From an uncultured Christensenella sp. (GTDB lineage Bacteria > Bacillota > Clostridia > Christensenellales > Borkfalkiaceae): a stretch of DNA of 27,072 nucleotides. The notes below the pieces were generated by a model. The model was given only the letters and a program-made list of their open reading frames with translations. It made no database searches and was not told the DNA's origin. The translations under genes and the position numbers were made by a program. The stretch is taken from NCBI GenBank assembly GCA_905203015.1, contig CAJKUC010000022.1:1-27072 (forward strand), in the 5' to 3' direction. Position 1 is the first letter of the stretch. Every line of letters begins with the position of its first letter. Below are positions 24,716 through 27,072 of this stretch, piece after piece.

Positions 24716-25183
24716 ATGAAAATTGCGGTGGCTTGCGATCACGGCGGACTGAATCTGAAAAAAGCGGTGCTTGCGTTCCTTGAAAAGAACGGTCATGAAT
24801 ATGTGGATTTCGGCACATACACCGCCGATTCCTGCGATTATCCCGATTTCGCGCTGAAAGCGGCGGAATCGGTGGCAAGCGGAGAATGTGAACGGGGGAT
24901 CGTTATCTGTTCCTCCGGGATCGGCGTTTCCATCGTGGCGAATAAAGTTCCCGGGATTCGTTGCGCGCATTGTCACGATACCTATTGTGCGAAATACACC
25001 CGTTATCATAACGACGCGAACATGATCGCATTCGGCGAAAAAGTGATCGGCGAAGGTATGATGGAAGAAATCGTTACGGCGTTTCTCACCAGCGAATATC
25101 AGGGCGGAGAACGGCACGATCGCAGAATCGCGAAAATCAGAGCGATCGAAAAGAAGTACTGCAAAGACGAATATACAAAATAA
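24716..25183 (+). CDS. rpiB: Ribose-5-phosphate isomerase B (RpiB/LacAB family)
   Basis: Interconverts ribose 5-phosphate and ribulose 5-phosphate in the pentose phosphate pathway, in the cytoplasm; some family members act on other sugar phosphates such as allose or galactose 6-phosphate. The 155 residues fit the family. Visible motifs are MKIAVACDHGG with His9, DYPDF, the catalytic-cysteine loop CSSGIGVSIVANKVPGIR (Cys65), and 'RYHNDANMIAFGE' (His98). I chose ATG 24716 because GAGGAG stands at 24701-24706 and the family begins M-K-I-A; the upstream in-frame start at 24689 would add nine residues. Its neighbour upp uses PRPP, which derives from ribose 5-phosphate, so the pairing makes metabolic sense. 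Confidence 0.93.
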   Translation: MKIAVACDHGGLNLKKAVLAFLEKNGHEYVDFGTYTADSCDYPDFALKAAESVASGECERGIVICSSGIGVSIVANKVPGIRCAHCHDTYCAKYTRYHNDANMIAFGEKVIGEGMMEEIVTAFLTSEYQGGERHDRRIAKIRAIEKKYCKDEYTK

Positions 25184-25189
25184 GATTTT

Positions 25190-25220
25190 AAGGCTTCGGA
25201 AATTTTCGTTCCGAAGCCTT
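25190..25220 (+). other. Strong hairpin between rpiB and upp without a T tract
   Basis: AAGGCTTCGGAA (25190-25201) pairs perfectly with TTCCGAAGCCTT (25209-25220), a 12-bp stem with a seven-base loop, seven bases after the rpiB stop. No run of T follows on either strand, so it is either a weak terminator or a stem that protects or processes the rpiB mRNA. Confidence 0.65.
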
Positions 25221-25303
25221 AGCAATGAATAAAAGGGCGGATTTTGCCGCAGAGAAAGCAAAAAATATTCAATCGGAAAAACAAACGAGGAGATAAAAGA
25301 CCT

Positions 25304-25957
25304 ATGGAAAAATACGAATTTCTGGATAATCCAAAATTCCATCACGTACAGCACCCCCTGATCGAACATAAACTTGCGATTCTTCGTAATAAAGATACGA
25401 AGACGAAGCAGTTTATGGAACTTGCGGAAGAAATCGCGATGTTTGAAACGTACGAAGCCACGAAAAATCTGCCGCTCGAAGACGTGGACGTGGAAACGCC
25501 CGTCGCTACGGCGCACTGCAAGATGGTTTCCGGGCGCACGCTTGGCGTAGTGCCCATTCTGCGTGCGGGGCTCGGTATGGTATCCGGCGTACTGAAATTG
25601 ATTCCAAACGCGAAAGTAGGGCATATCGGCTTGTATCGTGATCCCGAAACGCACCAGCCCGTGGAATATTATTGCAAACTTCCCGCCGACAGCGAAATGA
25701 GAACGCTTCTCGTCGTAGATCCCATGCTTGCTACGGGCGGAAGCGCGTCCGACGCGATCACCATGATCAAAAAGCGCGGCGCAAAGGATATAAAACTTTG
25801 CTGTATCGTTTCCTGCCCCGAAGGAATCAGAAAGGTACTTGCCGATCATCCCGACGTTGAAGTGTATGTGGCGGCGATCGATCCGATTCTGAACGAACAT
25901 TGCTATATCGTACCCGGGCTCGGCGACGCGGGCGATCGCCTTTTCGGCACGAAATAA
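25304..25957 (+). CDS. upp: Uracil phosphoribosyltransferase
   Basis: Pyrimidine salvage enzyme: uracil plus PRPP gives UMP and pyrophosphate, in the cytoplasm. The 217 residues match the family (about 209). The N-terminus 'HHVQHPLIEHKLAILRNKDT' is characteristic. The flexible-loop region 'VSGRTLGVVPILRAGLGM', the PRPP-binding loop VDPMLATGGSA (138-148) and the uracil-binding C-terminus YIVPGLGDAGDR (201-212) are intact. ATG 25304 follows GAGGAG at 25287-25292. An in-frame upstream start at 25244 would add a basic leader with no family support. I see no clear promoter of its own, so it may be read from the rpiB promoter through the hairpin. Confidence 0.96.
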   Translation: MEKYEFLDNPKFHHVQHPLIEHKLAILRNKDTKTKQFMELAEEIAMFETYEATKNLPLEDVDVETPVATAHCKMVSGRTLGVVPILRAGLGMVSGVLKLIPNAKVGHIGLYRDPETHQPVEYYCKLPADSEMRTLLVVDPMLATGGSASDAITMIKKRGAKDIKLCCIVSCPEGIRKVLADHPDVEVYVAAIDPILNEHCYIVPGLGDAGDRLFGTK

Positions 25958-25973
25958 TTTTTTGTAAGCGATA

Positions 25974-26014
25974 AAACTTGCGGGCGGCGTTTGCCGCCTG
26001 CGGGTTTGTTTTTT
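25974..26014 (+). terminator. Intrinsic terminator after upp
   Basis: AAACTTGCGGGCGGC pairs with GCCGCCTGCGGGTTT across the loop GTTT, about 15 pairs including G-U pairs, followed by GTTTTTT. It ends 17-57 nt after the upp stop. Confidence 0.85.
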
Positions 26015-26097
26015 CCGGAAACAAAAGCAAACGGGCGAAAAAGGCTTTTTGCGTAAAATCGGGCAAAAATATAAAGCAAAACGGAGAGATGGCGAGT

Positions 26098-26805
26098 ATG
26101 AGCGAAAAAACGATAATATCCATCGGCGGCGGCGAACTCCGCGAACGCACAACGCTGAAAATCGACGAATACATTGCGAATCTTGCAAAACTCCGCGCGG
26201 GAGAAAAGCGCGCGAACGCCTTGTTTATCCCTACGGCGAGCCACGATTTTATGCCGTATTACAATACGTTTCATAAGGTGTATACAGGCGTTTTCGATAT
26301 CAAAACGGACGTGGCGTTATGCGCATACCGCGAGATCGATCCCGTTAAAATGAAAGAAAAATTCGACAAGGCGGACATGATCTATGTCGGCGGCGGCGAC
26401 ACGGTGTATATGATGCAACGCTGGAAAGAGACGGGATTATTGCCGTTGATTGCCGATGCGTACGAAAGGGGCGTGATTCTTTGCGGGCTTTCAGCGGGCG
26501 CGATCTGCTGGTTTTCGGATATTTATACGGATTCTGCGGCAAGCGGAAACGGGGATAAATATTCTATGTATTCGGGGCTCGGCTGGATAAAAGGAAAAAT
26601 TTCTCCTCATTATGGCGCAAGAATGGTTGACTTCGATAAAATTTTGTGTTATAATAACTACTGTGCTTACGGATTGGAAGACGCTTCCGCGATTGTGATT
26701 CGTAACGGAAGCGTTGCGGGCGCTTTGACGAGTGGCGGTACGGCATGGAAGATCGTAAGCGAAAATGGTGCTTTGAAAAAGACGGCCGTGACGTTGCTGA
26801 AATAG
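26098..26805 (+). CDS. pepE: Peptidase E-like protein (S51 family, glutamine-amidotransferase-like fold)
   Basis: S51 peptidases are cytoplasmic serine peptidases; the founding enzyme PepE cleaves Asp-X dipeptides, and cyanophycinases are relatives. The 235-residue protein shows the fold's marks: 'IISIGGGELRERTT' at the start, 'LFIPTAS', 'ADMIYVGGGDTVYMMQRW', and the nucleophile elbow CGLSAGAICW with Ser132. A candidate His lies in 'ISPHYGARM'. The substrate is not known; PepE-type dipeptidase is more likely than cyanophycinase on length. ATG 26098 is preferred because GGAG at 26083-26086 is 11 nt away; the in-frame ATG at 26089 is too close to it. A promoter for the following tRNA lies inside this gene. 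Confidence 0.85.
   Translation: MSEKTIISIGGGELRERTTLKIDEYIANLAKLRAGEKRANALFIPTASHDFMPYYNTFHKVYTGVFDIKTDVALCAYREIDPVKMKEKFDKADMIYVGGGDTVYMMQRWKETGLLPLIADAYERGVILCGLSAGAICWFSDIYTDSAASGNGDKYSMYSGLGWIKGKISPHYGARMVDFDKILCYNNYCAYGLEDASAIVIRNGSVAGALTSGGTAWKIVSENGALKKTAVTLLK
26627..26655 (+). promoter_or_regulatory. Promoter inside the S51 peptidase gene, probably for tRNA-Leu
   Basis: TTGACT (26627-26632), a 17-nt spacer and TATAAT (26650-26655). It lies about 185 nt upstream of the tRNA-Leu 5' end, and no better promoter is visible in the 34-nt gap between the coding sequence and the tRNA. Confidence 0.65.
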
Positions 26806-26839
26806 CGGGTACGTTCGTTCGGCAATAGAAATTAAATAT

Positions 26840-26922
26840 GCGGATGTGGCGAAACTGGCAGACGCGCAGGTTTCAGGTTCCTGTGGGAGACCATATGGGT
26901 TCGAGTCCCTTCATCCGCACCA
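26840..26922 (+). tRNA. tRNA-Leu (anticodon CAG)
   Basis: The acceptor stem GCGGATG/CATCCGC, discriminator A and encoded CCA frame the molecule. The D arm contains TGGCGAAACTGGCAGACGC, typical of tRNA-Leu. The anticodon loop TTCAGGT gives CAG. A class II variable arm (TGGGAGACCATA) and the T arm GGGTTCGAGTCCC follow. The innermost anticodon-stem pair (31-39) is T-T, slightly unusual. Confidence 0.95.
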
Positions 26923-26926
26923 AGTG

Positions 26927-26967
26927 TGATGGTCTATAAGTCTTTTCTTATAGACCATCATTTTTTT
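26927..26967 (+). terminator. Intrinsic terminator of tRNA-Leu
   Basis: TGATGGTCTATAAG (26927-26940) pairs perfectly with CTTATAGACCATCA (26947-26960), followed by TTTTTTT. The stem is 14 bp with a six-base loop. Confidence 0.93.
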
Positions 26968-26980
26968 ATCATTTTAAGCA

Positions 26981-27008
26981 TTGAAAAACCCAGACGATAT
27001 GATATAAT
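26981..27008 (+). promoter_or_regulatory. Promoter for the gene at the right edge
   Basis: TTGAAA (26981-26986), a 16-nt spacer and TATAAT (27003-27008), 43 nt before the start codon at 27052. Confidence 0.75.
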
Positions 27009-27051
27009 TATACAAAGACAAATCGGAATTTATATATAAAGGAGAATATTG

Positions 27052-27072
27052 ATGAAACTATTTTTATGTTCG
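27052..27072 (+). CDS. Start of a gene cut by the right edge
   Basis: ATG at 27052 follows AAGGAG (27039-27044) and a promoter. Only MKLFLCS is visible. Openings of the form MKLFL are common in S51 peptidase/type 1 glutamine-amidotransferase-like proteins, so a second such gene is possible, but seven residues cannot show it. Confidence 0.6.

Noticed and set aside
1..27072. CRISPR array, rRNA, transposase or phage structural genes
   Set aside because: I looked for regularly spaced repeats, rRNA signatures and transposase motifs and found none. The only mobility gene is the shortened integrase.

Overview
The window reads as a chromosomal segment of an anaerobic Bacillota (Clostridia-type) bacterium, probably an uncultured gut lineage. 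This rests on AGGAGG-type ribosome binding sites, sigma-A promoters with 17-nt spacers, a DnaD-type replication protein, the ywlC-ywlE pair seen in Bacillus, a cyclic-di-GMP-I riboswitch and several secreted proteins with SipW/TasA-like leaders. A Christensenellales-like genome is possible, but the sequence alone does not prove it.

Layout. (1) 1-2245: end of an accessory element. It holds an AT-rich gene cut by the left edge (helicase-like C-terminus, uncertain), two hairpin terminators, a 17-codon ORF and an N-terminally shortened tyrosine recombinase. The recombinase abuts the 3' end of a tRNA-Ser(GGA) gene, the classic island/tRNA arrangement. (2) 2531-4288, minus strand: a DnaD-domain replication protein that ends in a DnaC/DnaI-like zinc module. 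(3) 4367-13546, plus strand: a housekeeping run of seven genes. These are an alpha/beta-hydrolase-fold protein without catalytic residues, signal peptidase I, a two-TM protein, oligoendopeptidase F, the replicative helicase DnaB, the threonylcarbamoyl-AMP synthase YwlC/Sua5, and a YwlE-type phosphatase with a long Lys/Ala-rich tail. (4) 13543-24552: the most interesting part. A consensus promoter and a c-di-GMP-I riboswitch overlapping an intrinsic terminator precede four genes encoding exported proteins of 1959, 1074, 264 and 285 aa. (5) 24622-27072: rpiB, upp, an S51 peptidase, tRNA-Leu(CAG) and the first seven codons of another gene.

How it fits together. The four-gene operon looks like a c-di-GMP-switched surface or matrix system. 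Two very large paralogous proteins carry beta-helix-like, Ig-like and leucine-rich segments. Two small TasA/camelysin-like proteins follow, translationally coupled. In the leader RNA the aptamer's closing stem P1 and the terminator's 5' arm use the same bases, so ligand binding should favour read-through (inferred ON switch). No sortase motif, no C-terminal anchor and no ER-type (SipW-like) signal peptidase is visible in the window. The signal peptidase present is the ordinary Ser/Lys type.

Non-coding stretches over 300 bases: 1011-1390 holds two terminators and a tiny ORF. 4289-4638 holds two face-to-face promoters and a leader hairpin. No CRISPR array, rRNA or intact insertion sequence was seen.
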